Origin: JACOTK01 sp963743945
GTDB taxonomy: Bacteria; Actinomycetota; Acidimicrobiia; Acidimicrobiales; CADCSY01
DNA: 64,000 nt
Reading direction: 5' to 3'
Assembly: GCA_963743945.1 (NCBI GenBank)
Contig: CAVURO010000002.1
Coordinates: 60,213-124,212, forward strand
Shown one piece after another: positions 9,452 through 17,415 of this stretch; position 1 is the stretch's first letter; each line of letters starts with the position of its first letter. A model generated the notes under the pieces. The model saw only the letters and a program-made list of their open reading frames with translations, did not search any database and was not told the origin of the DNA. The position numbers and the translations under genes are program-made.

Positions 9452-10078
9452 ATGGCCATGGGACCCAGGCTCCTCGTCGCCCTGACGATTCTCGTCTGCT
9501 TCGCGGCGGGCATCTATGCGGCAGGCATCGATCCTCAGCCCATGAGTGCGGCGGATGCGACCCGATTTGCCCGACGCGCGTTGGAGGAAAGTGGGGTGCG
9601 TGGAGCGACGTTCGACGGCAAGGTCGAGGCGAGCACCTTCACGCCCACCGGGTCGGACCCGGTCGCCGTCTGGCGCGTGACAGCCCGCGTCGGCGACGAC
9701 GCCGTTGTGCTGTTCATCGAGCAGGTCGGTGATCAGGTCCTGAACCTGGACGACGAGATCGGCCCCGGCCGCCACGTGCTGAGCGACCAGCAGTTCGCGG
9801 CGCTCGGTCGTTTCCGCCACGACCCGGTACGCGACCGCGCTCGGGAGCGGCAGTTCCTGCCGGCACTTGCGGCCGGTGGACTGGTAGGTCTCACGGGTGC
9901 GGCGCTCGCCATCGTTGCGGGTCGTGGGTTCGGCCAACCGCACCCGGGAAGGCCTGAGGCGGCCCCGGGGTCGGAACCCTCCACCGAGGCCGGCGCGAAC
10001 GACGCCTCGGAACCCCGACCGCAGCCGGAGACGTCCGAGCCCGATCGCGAACCGGTGTCCGTGCCGGAGAAGCCCTGA
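9452..10078 (+). CDS. Predicted two-helix membrane protein, function unknown
   Basis: A 208-residue protein starting 4 bases after purM. Residues about 5-25 form a signal-anchor helix (LLVALTILVCFAAGIYAAG), followed by an extracytoplasmic domain with alternating strands (VAVWRVTARVGDDAVVLFIE) somewhat like a PepSY-type fold. A second helix lies near 145-165 (LPALAAGGLVGLTGAALAIV), and the tail is Pro/Glu/Ser-rich and probably disordered. I do not recognise a family. Co-transcription with purM is likely from the spacing but says little about its role. Confidence 0.8.
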   Translation: MAMGPRLLVALTILVCFAAGIYAAGIDPQPMSAADATRFARRALEESGVRGATFDGKVEASTFTPTGSDPVAVWRVTARVGDDAVVLFIEQVGDQVLNLDDEIGPGRHVLSDQQFAALGRFRHDPVRDRARERQFLPALAAGGLVGLTGAALAIVAGRGFGQPHPGRPEAAPGSEPSTEAGANDASEPRPQPETSEPDREPVSVPEKP

Positions 10079-10181
10079 ACCCGTCGCCCGAGCCCGTAGC
10101 GGGGGGATCGTGTTGACCGGACAGCGCCGAACCTTCGCCACCTCTGCGTGACCCGGGCGCCGGCTCAGAACCCGGAGCGGT

Positions 10182-12392
10182 CTATTCGCCGAGGAGGGAA
10201 CGGAGGGCCGTCACGATGTCGGCTGTTCCGATCAGCAGCTGGGCTTCGAGCGACGAGGCGTAGGGGAACGCCGGGACGTCGGGCGTCGCGAGCCGACGGA
10301 CCGGAACGTCGAGGTTGTAGAACGCCTCCTCGGCGATGGTCGCGGCCACCTCTGCTCCGACGCCGAAGCTGATGTTGTCCTCGTGGACGATCAGGACCCG
10401 GCCGGTTCGACAGGCAGATTCCAGGACGGTTTCCCGATCGATCGGCGAGATGGTGCGCAGGTCGATCACCTCGACCGAGTAACCCTCACCCGCGAGTTGC
10501 TCGGCTGCCTCGACAGCCAGGTGCCGATGGAGTCCATAGGTGATGACCGAGCAGTCGTGTCCGGGCCGGACGATGTCGGCGACCCCGATCGGTACGCGCC
10601 AATCAAGGTCGTTGGGGACAGGTCCCTTGATGAGTCGGTAGGTCTTCTTGTGCTCGAGAAAGAGCACCGGGTCGGGGTCGAGGACGGCCTCCCGCAGCAT
10701 GCCTGCCACATCCGCAGGCGTTGACGGAGCGACCACCTTGAGGCCAGGCACGTGTGCATAGAAGGCCTCGATGGACTGTGAGTGATAGAGCGCTCCATGG
10801 ATGCCGCCGCCCCATGGCGCCCTGATCACGAGCGGAACGTTGAAGTCACCGTTGGACCGGTAGTACATGCGGGCGGCTTCGCTGACGATCTGGTCGAACG
10901 CGGAATGGATGAAGTCGGCGAACTGGATCTCCATGACCGGCCGAAGCCCTGCGAGAGCCAGGCCGATGGCGACACCGACGATCGACGACTCGGCGAGTGG
11001 GGTATCGAAACACCGGGCCCCGAAGGCCTTGTGGAGCCCGTCGGTGGCACGGAAGACGCCGCCGGCTCCGCCGACGTCCTCGCCGAGGATGACCACGCGC
11101 TCGTCCTGGGTCATGAGCTGGGAAAGGGTGTGGCGAACGGCCTCGACCACATTGCGTTCGGTTGTGCTCTCGCCGGATCCATCGGGCTCCGGACGCGGCG
11201 CCCTTCTTGCTGCCGGCGTGGTCGCCTCGACGTTCGGAGCGTTGTGCAGGGGCTGCAGCGGACGGGCAAAGACCTTGGTGAAGGCCGTTTGGGGTGGTGC
11301 CTCCTCGGCGGCGTCTGCGGTCTCGAGCGCTCGTTGTACCCGGGCCTGAATCTCGGATTCCATGCGAGCCTCGGTGGACTCGCTCAACAGGCGCTGTTCG
11401 ATGAGGTACTGCTGGAGCAGGGCTACCGGATCTTTTCTCCGCCACCGCTCGACCTCCTCGGCCGAACGATAACGGCTGTCATCGTCGTCGGAGGTGTGGC
11501 CCAGGAACCGGTACGTCTTGCATTCGATCAGGCTGGGTCCTCCGCCTCGGCGGGCACGATTGACGGCTTCGCTCGTTGCCGCGTACACGTCGAGCGCATC
11601 GTTGCCGTCGACGATGATGCCCGGCATCCGGTAGGAGTGCGCGTGCTGGGCGATGTCGTCGATGGCCGATTCCTCGTCGAGGGGCACCGAGATGGCATAG
11701 CCGTTGTTCTCGCAGATGAACACCACGGGCAGCCGATGGATGCCGGCAAAGTTCAGCCCCTCGTGGAAGTCGCCTTTCGAGGCAGCACCGTCGCCGAACC
11801 AGCACGTCGTGACCTGGTCGGTCCCTCGCAGCCGGGCAGCCATCGCGAGCCCCGCAGCATGGGGAAGTTGCGTGGCGATCGGCGATGAGCCGCTGATGAT
11901 GCCGAGCCTTCGGGATCCCCAGTGGTTCGGCATCTGCCGACCGCCCGAGTTGGGGTCCTCCCCCTTGCTCAACACACTGAAGAGCACCTCTTCGGGAGTC
12001 ATGCCCAGCGTGAGCACGACACCGAGGTCCCGGTAGTACGGCAGCACCCAGTCCGTCGTCTCGTCCAGCAGCGCCGGGTCGGCGAGGTCGGCGTCCTCGA
12101 GGGGACGATGCGGGCCGGCGTGACGGAGTGCCCACGCGGACGCGACCTGCGCGCCTTCGTGACCTTGTGCCGAAATGGCAAAAGGCGCCTTCCCCATGCG
12201 ATTCAGGCTCCAGATCCGCTCGTCGAGTCGACGCGTCAACAACATGAGTCGGTAGATGGCCACGACGTCGTCGTCACTCAGCCCCAACTCGTGGTGGCGG
12301 TCCTCGAGGTGGAGAGCGGTCCGGTCGGGAAGCGGTCCAACGGGCGTGACGCGGGGGAGATGGTCGCTGACGGCGGCCCCTGGTTCGTTCAT
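10182..12392 (-). CDS. 2-oxoacid dehydrogenase E1, alpha and beta subunits fused
   Basis: A 736-residue thiamine-diphosphate-dependent decarboxylase component. Residues about 50-400 match E1-alpha, with the ThDP motif GDGAASKGDFHEG...NNGYAIS. After a Pro/Glu-rich linker (about 405-435), residues 440-736 match E1-beta (GEDVGGAGGVFRAT, HEDNISFGVGAEV). Most relatives encode alpha and beta separately. Branched-chain 2-oxoacid or a similar substrate is likely, but substrate choice cannot be read from sequence. ATG 12392 is preceded by GGAAAGGAAGG. No E2 or E3 gene lies nearby, so it must work with components encoded elsewhere. Confidence 0.92.
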   Translation of the reverse strand: MNEPGAAVSDHLPRVTPVGPLPDRTALHLEDRHHELGLSDDDVVAIYRLMLLTRRLDERIWSLNRMGKAPFAISAQGHEGAQVASAWALRHAGPHRPLEDADLADPALLDETTDWVLPYYRDLGVVLTLGMTPEEVLFSVLSKGEDPNSGGRQMPNHWGSRRLGIISGSSPIATQLPHAAGLAMAARLRGTDQVTTCWFGDGAASKGDFHEGLNFAGIHRLPVVFICENNGYAISVPLDEESAIDDIAQHAHSYRMPGIIVDGNDALDVYAATSEAVNRARRGGGPSLIECKTYRFLGHTSDDDDSRYRSAEEVERWRRKDPVALLQQYLIEQRLLSESTEARMESEIQARVQRALETADAAEEAPPQTAFTKVFARPLQPLHNAPNVEATTPAARRAPRPEPDGSGESTTERNVVEAVRHTLSQLMTQDERVVILGEDVGGAGGVFRATDGLHKAFGARCFDTPLAESSIVGVAIGLALAGLRPVMEIQFADFIHSAFDQIVSEAARMYYRSNGDFNVPLVIRAPWGGGIHGALYHSQSIEAFYAHVPGLKVVAPSTPADVAGMLREAVLDPDPVLFLEHKKTYRLIKGPVPNDLDWRVPIGVADIVRPGHDCSVITYGLHRHLAVEAAEQLAGEGYSVEVIDLRTISPIDRETVLESACRTGRVLIVHEDNISFGVGAEVAATIAEEAFYNLDVPVRRLATPDVPAFPYASSLEAQLLIGTADIVTALRSLLGE

Positions 12393-12717
12393 CGGTGCCT
12401 TCCTTTCCCTGCCCTGCGGTGCTCTTCGATGATCGGCCCGTCCATGGTCCGGGTTGAGAACAGCTGGGGATGGGTGGGTTCGTGTCCATGCTAGTGAAGG
12501 TCCCCAAGGATGTCGGTGAGCCACACCGGATCGCGGTGCGTGCTCACCCGGCCATGACCGGCCCGGGTCCAGGAAAGGAGATGATCCGAATGGGCCATTC
12601 CCTTGAAATGGTCCCATCGGTACCTTTGAGGCATTCGGGCACGAACGCCGTGTTCGGACACACCAACATCACCGCATTCGTCGCACTCGAGACGCACTAC
12701 ACCCAGGAGATGGACCG
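12393..12717. other. Divergent intergenic region between the E1 gene and bldC
   Basis: A 325-base gap that should hold two outward promoters. On the minus strand TAGCAT (plus-strand bases around 12488-12493) could be a -10 for the E1 gene. On the plus strand TACCTT near 12621-12626 could serve bldC, leaving a leader of about 90 bases, and AGGAG stands 8 bases before the bldC start. I see no strong hairpin, riboswitch or tRNA here. Confidence 0.35.
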
Positions 12718-12921
12718 ATGGCTTTCCAGCCGCAGAACGAAGACCCGCTGCTGACCCCGGCGGAGGTGGCCGCGATGTTTCGGGTCAACCCGAAGACCGT
12801 CACCAGGTGGTCCCGCAAGGGCCAGCTCACCGCAGTCCGCACGCTCGGCGGGCACCGCAGGTTCCGGGCCTCGGAAGTCGCTCGTTGCGTCGAGGCAATG
12901 GCCATGGAGTCGCATTCCTGA
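12718..12921 (+). CDS. bldC: BldC-like MerR-type DNA-binding protein
   Basis: A 67-residue protein made almost only of a MerR-type winged helix-turn-helix. LLTPAEVAAMFRVNPKTVTRW followed by a short link and LTAVRTLGGHRRF matches Streptomyces BldC closely in both sequence and size (about 68 residues). BldC binds direct repeats and controls developmental timing in Streptomyces. In a probably non-sporulating relative the role is unknown. It lacks the effector domain of ordinary MerR proteins. Preceded by AGGAG. Confidence 0.9.
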   Translation: MAFQPQNEDPLLTPAEVAAMFRVNPKTVTRWSRKGQLTAVRTLGGHRRFRASEVARCVEAMAMESHS

Positions 12922-12940
12922 CTCCCGGGCGACGACCATC

Positions 12941-12970
12941 TTGGGCATGACCCTCGGAGGCCGATAACGT
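12941..12970 (+). promoter_or_regulatory. Candidate promoter of the malic enzyme gene
   Basis: TTGGGC at 12941-12946 and TAACGT at 12965-12970 are 18 bases apart, a sigma-70-like arrangement. The start codon follows 9 bases after the -10 box, so the transcript would have little or no leader. AAGGGG just before ATG could serve as a weak ribosome site. Confidence 0.5.
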
Positions 12971-12979
12971 CAAGGGGCA

Positions 12980-14422
12980 ATGGCATCACCTAGCGCTGCA
13001 TATTCCGTTTGTATCCGTGTCGAGGTGGATCATCGCCCCGGCACGCTGGGCCGTCTTGCAACCGCCATCGGCGAGGCCGGCGGCAACATCGTTGCGCTCG
13101 ACATCGTCGACGGAACCGGAAACCGCATCGTCCAGGACGTGAGCGTTGATGCCCGCAACGACGACCATGTCGAGGAGATCCGCAAGGCCCTCCAGGCGCT
13201 GGACGGGGTGACGGTCCGTGACGTCCGTGACCGCACCTTCCTGCTGCACCGGGGAGGCAAGATCGAGGTCCGATCCAAGATCCGTCTCGAGAACCGTGAC
13301 GATCTCTCGATGGCGTACACGCCGGGCGTGGCCCGCGTGTGCAACGCGATCGCCGCCGAACCCGACCGGGTGCACGAACTGACGATCAAGAAGAACTCGG
13401 TCGCCATCGTCACCGACGGTACTGCAGTGCTCGGACTCGGCGACCTTGGTCCGGAGGCATCCCTGCCGGTGATGGAGGGCAAGGCGCAACTGTTCAAGGA
13501 GTTCGCCGGCATCGACGCCTTTCCCATCTGCCTGAAGGTCGATCGCCCGGATGAGAACGGCGTCGACCGGGGCGCTGCACAGCTGATCGAGGCGGTGCAA
13601 CGCCTCGAGCCTGTCTTCGGCGGGATCAACCTCGAGGATGTCGCAGCGCCGCGTTGCTTCGAGGTCGAGGAGCAGCTGCAGGCGACGCTCGGCATTCCGG
13701 TGTTTCACGACGATCAGCACGGAACCGCGGTGGTGGTGCTCGCCGCGCTCTGGAACAGCCTGCTGGTGGTCGACAAGAAGATGGAGGACCTCAAGGTCGT
13801 CATTGCCGGCGTCGGTGCGGCCGGCGTTGCCATAGCCAAGATCCTGTTGCAGGCAGGTGTGCCCAACGTGATCGGCGTCGATCGCAAGGGTGCGGTCTAC
13901 GAGGGGCGCAGCGATCTCAACGCGGCCAAGCAGTGGTTTGCGGAACGAACCAACCCCGAGATGCGTCGAGGCGCGCTGCACGAGGTGCTCCCCGGTGCGG
14001 ATGTCTTCGTCGGTGTGAGCGGCCCCGGCCTCCTGGTGCGAGACGACCTGCGGGTCATGCACAAGGACCCGATCGTCTTCGCGCTCGCGAATCCTGACCC
14101 GGAGATCACCCCCGAAGAGGCCGAGGGACTGGTCTCGGTCATCGCGACCGGACGCAGCGACTACCCCAACCAGATCAACAACGTGTTGTGCTTCCCCGGG
14201 ATCTTCCGAGGCGCGCTCGACGTCGGGGCCTACCGAATCACCGAGGGCATGAAGCTCGCCGCCGCGAAGGCCATCGCCAGTGCCGTTCCCGAGGACGAGC
14301 TCTCGGCGGGCTACGTCGTGCCGAGTGTCTTCAACAAGCGGGTGGTCGAGTTGGTGGCTTCCGGCGTGGCCGACGCGGCCGTCGCCGATGACGTGGTGCG
14401 TCGGGGCAAAGCACGCTCTTGA
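12980..14422 (+). CDS. NAD(P)-dependent malic enzyme with N-terminal ACT domain
   Basis: Oxidatively decarboxylates malate to pyruvate. 480 residues. Residues about 8-80 form an ACT regulatory domain (VEVDHRPGTLGRLATAIGEAGGNIV). The malic enzyme core then follows: YTPGVARVC, TDGTAVLGLGDLGPEA, the metal/substrate motif FHDDQHGTA and a Rossmann motif VIAGVGAAGVAIA, ending with ALANPDPEI. The ACT domain suggests allosteric control by an amino acid or similar ligand. The downstream HAD gene starts inside its stop codon. Confidence 0.94.
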   Translation: MASPSAAYSVCIRVEVDHRPGTLGRLATAIGEAGGNIVALDIVDGTGNRIVQDVSVDARNDDHVEEIRKALQALDGVTVRDVRDRTFLLHRGGKIEVRSKIRLENRDDLSMAYTPGVARVCNAIAAEPDRVHELTIKKNSVAIVTDGTAVLGLGDLGPEASLPVMEGKAQLFKEFAGIDAFPICLKVDRPDENGVDRGAAQLIEAVQRLEPVFGGINLEDVAAPRCFEVEEQLQATLGIPVFHDDQHGTAVVVLAALWNSLLVVDKKMEDLKVVIAGVGAAGVAIAKILLQAGVPNVIGVDRKGAVYEGRSDLNAAKQWFAERTNPEMRRGALHEVLPGADVFVGVSGPGLLVRDDLRVMHKDPIVFALANPDPEITPEEAEGLVSVIATGRSDYPNQINNVLCFPGIFRGALDVGAYRITEGMKLAAAKAIASAVPEDELSAGYVVPSVFNKRVVELVASGVADAAVADDVVRRGKARS

Positions 14423-15144
14423 GCTTTCAGGCGGTCACGTTCGACTATTGGAACACCCTCATCTTCGAGGATGGGGTCGACCTCCGGAAACATCGCATCG
14501 GCGTGTGGACCGATCTGCTGGCAGGGGCGGGAGTCGTCGTCGACCAGGAGGCGTTGGAGGCGGCGTACGCAGGGGCCTGGCTGCGCTATGTCGAGTCCTG
14601 GAAGGCGGACGAGCAGTTCCTGGCACCGGCTGCGGCGGCCCACATCCTCGCCGAGCTGGATCTCGATCTGGAGCCATCGGTACGCCGGGAGTTGATCGAG
14701 GTCTTCGAGGTGTCGGGTGAATCGGCGGATCTCCGCCTTACGGAGGGCATCGTGGATTGTCTGGCGACGCTGAGGGAGGCCGGGATCGCGCTCGGCATCG
14801 TCTGCGACGTCGGCTTCACCCCGTCGATCATCCTCCGGGGCCATCTCCGCAGGCACGGCGTGCTCGAGCACTTCGATCACTGGTCGTTTTCCGACGAGGT
14901 CGGCCACTACAAGCCGTCGTCGGCGATCTTCGATCATGCGCTTTCGGGCCTCGGCAACCCGGACCCCAAAAGGACAGCCCATGTCGGCGACATTCGCCGT
15001 ACCGATGTCGCGGGCGCCCGGGCCATGGGCATGGTCGCCGTCCGTTACACCGGGGTCAGCGACGATGCCACCCAACCCGAGCCCGAGGGCCATCACGTCA
15101 TCGCTCATCACGACGAGCTACCGGCCGTGCTCGGTGTCGCCTGA
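14419..15144 (+). CDS. HAD-superfamily hydrolase
   Basis: A 241-residue haloacid-dehalogenase-like phosphatase of unknown substrate, coupled to the malic enzyme gene by a TTGA overlap (TTG start). Motif I is FDYWNTL: nucleophile Asp9 is present, but the +2 acid/base Asp of classic HAD phosphatases is Trp11. Motif III Lys is in GHYKPSS and motif IV is VGDIRRTDVAGA. A helical cap sits between motifs I and II. HAD proteins with FDYW are common, so it may still be active, but catalysis would differ from DxD enzymes. Confidence 0.88.
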   Translation: MSFQAVTFDYWNTLIFEDGVDLRKHRIGVWTDLLAGAGVVVDQEALEAAYAGAWLRYVESWKADEQFLAPAAAAHILAELDLDLEPSVRRELIEVFEVSGESADLRLTEGIVDCLATLREAGIALGIVCDVGFTPSIILRGHLRRHGVLEHFDHWSFSDEVGHYKPSSAIFDHALSGLGNPDPKRTAHVGDIRRTDVAGARAMGMVAVRYTGVSDDATQPEPEGHHVIAHHDELPAVLGVA

Positions 15145-15217
15145 CGACCAACGGTCGATCGAGTGCCGCGGAGGCCATCGCCGCTCGGCTCGAATCACGA
15201 GCGCGGAAATGCGGATT

Positions 15218-15293
15218 TGGTGGTCGGGACCGGCGTCGATCCGGTGACCTCACGCTTTTCAGGCGCGCGCTCTGCCAACTGAGCTACCCGACC
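15218..15293 (-). tRNA. tRNA-Phe (GAA)
   Basis: Full cloverleaf on the minus strand: acceptor GGTCGGG/CCCGACC, D stem GCTC/GAGC, anticodon stem CGCGC/GCGTG with loop CTGAAAA (anticodon GAA), T stem ACCGG/CCGGT. The CCA end is encoded. The T loop reads ATCGACG, with A at position 54 where T is nearly universal. Confidence 0.95.
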
Positions 15294-15325
15294 TTGCATG
15301 CGGGGACGTCAGAGGACCTCCCCAG

Positions 15326-15400
15326 CGGTCCCGACGGGATTTGAACCCGCGACCTCCGCCTTGACAGGGCGGCGTGCACTCCAGACTGCACTACGGGACC
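15326..15400 (-). tRNA. tRNA-Asp (GTC)
   Basis: Cloverleaf on the minus strand: acceptor GGTCCCG/CGGGACC, anticodon stem CCGCC/GGCGG with loop CTGTCAA (anticodon GTC), normal T loop TTCAAAT, discriminator G. CCA is not encoded, unlike the neighbouring tRNA-Phe. Confidence 0.95.
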
Positions 15401-15433
15401 AGGGTGAGCGCTTATGTCTGCGCCGCTCTTGCG

Positions 15434-15506
15434 CACCCCCAACGGGATTCGAACCCGTGCTGCCGCCGTGAAAGGGCGGTGTCCTAGGCCGCTAGACGAT
15501 GGGGGC
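15434..15506 (-). tRNA. tRNA-Glu (TTC)
   Basis: Cloverleaf on the minus strand: acceptor GCCCCCA/TGGGGGT with a G1-T72 wobble as in other actinobacterial tRNA-Glu, anticodon stem CCGCC/GGCGG with loop CTTTCAC (anticodon TTC), T loop TTCGAAT. CCA is not encoded. It is the promoter-proximal member of a Glu-Asp-Phe cluster read right to left. Confidence 0.95.
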
Positions 15507-15609
15507 TCGGTATCCGTTTCGGGCCCCGATGACGTTAGCAGCTCACGTGGCGCAATCCGCTACTCCGAGAGGAACACTCCACCCCGTGGCGGGGCCATCG
15601 GCCGGCCAT

Positions 15610-16083
15610 TCATGCGAGCGACTCGATCATCGAGTCGAGCAGGTAGCCGAGATAGCCGTAGACGGCGTAGGTGTCCGCTTGCGGGTGGTTCGGATCGAGC
15701 AGGTTCGGGTCGTCGTCCTCGCTGACATCGAGGTGGGTTCCGAGGATCAGCCGGAGATCGTTGACCACGTTCATCCAGGCCGACAGAGCCTGTTCGTCGA
15801 TTCGTCCCGCTTCGAGGGTGTCGCGCACCGTACGAAGCTTCTCGCGACGAAGAGCGACCAGGTCGTTGCCGACCAGCACCTGGTACGAGGCCTCGAGATC
15901 GGGGTCATCGGGGTGGGCAACCGGGAAAAGTCGCCGCAGGACGGGGTTGTCGCTCGGCCTCTGCTCGTCGGCCAACGCGGCGTCGAGTTGTTCCACGAGG
16001 TCACCGAGGAGGCGACGCTCGGGCTCCGAAAGCTTGAGCTCGAAGTCGCCCTGGCGGGTTCGGCGCACGGGGCCCCGGCTCAT
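15610..16083 (-). CDS. DUF2017 family protein
   Basis: About 157 residues from ATG 16083 (MSRGPVRRTRQGDFELKL). Mostly helical: EPERRLLGDLVEQLDAAL, then DPDLEASYQVLVGNDLVALRR, and a C-terminal tail DTYAVYGYLGYLLDSMIESL. It matches the DUF2017 family, which in actinobacteria habitually lies next to clpS. That neighbourhood points to a role around the Clp protease or its substrates, but none is proven. It follows clpS with a 16-base gap. Confidence 0.87.
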   Translation of the reverse strand: MSRGPVRRTRQGDFELKLSEPERRLLGDLVEQLDAALADEQRPSDNPVLRRLFPVAHPDDPDLEASYQVLVGNDLVALRREKLRTVRDTLEAGRIDEQALSAWMNVVNDLRLILGTHLDVSEDDDPNLLDPNHPQADTYAVYGYLGYLLDSMIESLA

Positions 16084-16099
16084 GCGAGGTGTCGTGTCA

Positions 16100-16402
16100 T
16101 CAGTCGTGCTGCATGGTCGCCCAAAGACCATGCTCGTGGAGGCGGAACACGTCGAGCTCACACTTCTCGCGTGTGCCGTTCGCCACCACCGCCCGACCTT
16201 TTTCGTGGACGTCAAGCATCATGGCGGTCGCCTTCTCCCTGCTGTAGCCGAACAGCTTCTGCAGCACGAAGGTCACGTACGACATCAGGTTGATCGGGTC
16301 GTTCCAGACGAGGACGATCCAGGGCGTGTCGGCGGCAACGGACTCATCCGATGTCGGCTCGTCGACCTCGACCGGAGCGAGCGACATCGACAGCGGTGTC
16401 AT
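16100..16402 (-). CDS. clpS: ATP-dependent Clp protease adaptor ClpS
   Basis: N-recognin that delivers proteins with bulky N-terminal residues to ClpC/ClpP. 100 residues with a disordered N-terminus, then WIVLVWNDPINLMSYVTFVL (containing the NDP motif of the substrate pocket), EKATAMMLDVHEKGRAVV and a closing EHGLWATM. Its ATG overlaps the ctaA stop (ATGA), an odd but tight coupling to heme A synthesis. The partner clpC is encoded at 57265. Confidence 0.95.
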   Translation of the reverse strand: MTPLSMSLAPVEVDEPTSDESVAADTPWIVLVWNDPINLMSYVTFVLQKLFGYSREKATAMMLDVHEKGRAVVANGTREKCELDVFRLHEHGLWATMQHD

Positions 16403-17343
16403 GACTGCATGTTAGAGCCCCTGACGGCGGGGGTGAGAGGGGGAACCCTTGTCCCGGGTTTGATCGCCGGTCGCGAGAACTTCAGCGTGAGGTGCAGAGA
16501 GGCCAGCCACACGAGTGACGCTCCCAGGAGGTGGAAGCCGACCAGCAGTGCCGGAACGCCGTTGAAGTACTGCGTGTAGCCGATCCCGGCCTGGGCGACC
16601 AGAACGATGAGCAGCAACTCACCCGCGCGGTTCGCCGACGGGGGTGCGCCCGAGCGCCTGAGGTGCCGCATCAACACCAGCGTGATCGCCACCAGCATGA
16701 TGACGCTGCCCCCGTGGATCCGGGCAGCCTCGGTGATGTCCAGGTTCAGACGATCGACGTCGGCGTCGCCGGCATGGGGGCCGGCAGCGGTGACCACCGT
16801 TCCGGTGAACAACACCAGCGTGGCAGCGACCAGAACCAGCCTTCCCAGCATGGTGGTGACGGCATCGACCACGGGCACTCGAGGGCCTTCGTCCTCCTCG
16901 GCACGGTGGACCAACACCATCGCATTGCCGATGAGCACCATGGAGAGGAGGAAATGGCCCATCACAAAGGGAGGGCTCAGCTCCACGAGCACCGTGATGC
17001 CGCCGAGCACGATCTGGCCGATCACGCCGGCCACCAGGCCCAGTGACAGCACGGTCAGATCACGTCGCCGAGGTGAGCGTCTCAGCGAGCCGAGCACGGC
17101 CACGATGACCGCCACGGACACCAGGCCGGTCACCAGTCGGTTGACGAACTCCACCATGGCATGGAGATCGCCTGCGCTGACCGGGGTCAGGCTGCCGGGC
17201 GAGCAGTTCGGCCAATCGGTGCAACCGAGACCGGAGCCGGTGAGGCGTACTGCTCCTCCCGAGACGACGATGAAGACCAGGGCGATGAGCGCAACTCGGG
17301 TGATGTGGCGATACGTCGTGGGGGAAACGCTGATGGGAGCCAC
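16399..17343 (-). CDS. ctaA: Heme A synthase (COX15/CtaA)
   Basis: Membrane enzyme that oxidises the heme O methyl group to make heme A for the oxidase encoded downstream of ctaB. About 314 residues, eight predicted helices, with GLGCTDWPNCSPG after helix 1, HAMVEFVNRLVTG, HFLLSMVLIGNAMVLVHR and a C-terminal VGFHLLGASLVW. Histidine-bearing helices fit the heme-binding pattern. GTG 17343 has TACCAT exactly 6 bases upstream (leaderless). GTG 17349 is two codons earlier and abuts that box, so is less likely. Confidence 0.93.
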   Translation of the reverse strand: MAPISVSPTTYRHITRVALIALVFIVVSGGAVRLTGSGLGCTDWPNCSPGSLTPVSAGDLHAMVEFVNRLVTGLVSVAVIVAVLGSLRRSPRRRDLTVLSLGLVAGVIGQIVLGGITVLVELSPPFVMGHFLLSMVLIGNAMVLVHRAEEDEGPRVPVVDAVTTMLGRLVLVAATLVLFTGTVVTAAGPHAGDADVDRLNLDITEAARIHGGSVIMLVAITLVLMRHLRRSGAPPSANRAGELLLIVLVAQAGIGYTQYFNGVPALLVGFHLLGASLVWLASLHLTLKFSRPAIKPGTRVPPLTPAVRGSNMQS

Positions 17344-17415
17344 CGCCACATGGTAAATGCGGTCGCCGCGGTCTTCGACTTGGGCGGTGCCCGCCGCTCC
17401 CCTAACCTCGCAGTG
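17343..17415. promoter_or_regulatory. Divergent leaderless promoters of ctaA and ctaB
   Basis: On the minus strand TACCAT (plus-strand 17350-17355) lies 6 bases before the ctaA GTG. On the plus strand TAACCT (17403-17408) lies 6 bases before the ctaB GTG. Neither gene has a Shine-Dalgarno sequence. The two heme A biosynthesis genes thus diverge from a region of about 70 bases. Confidence 0.6.

Noticed and set aside
15145..15609. Searched for an integrated element or attachment site around the tRNA cluster
   Set aside because: No integrase, no repeated tRNA 3' end and no change in composition; the flanks are housekeeping genes.
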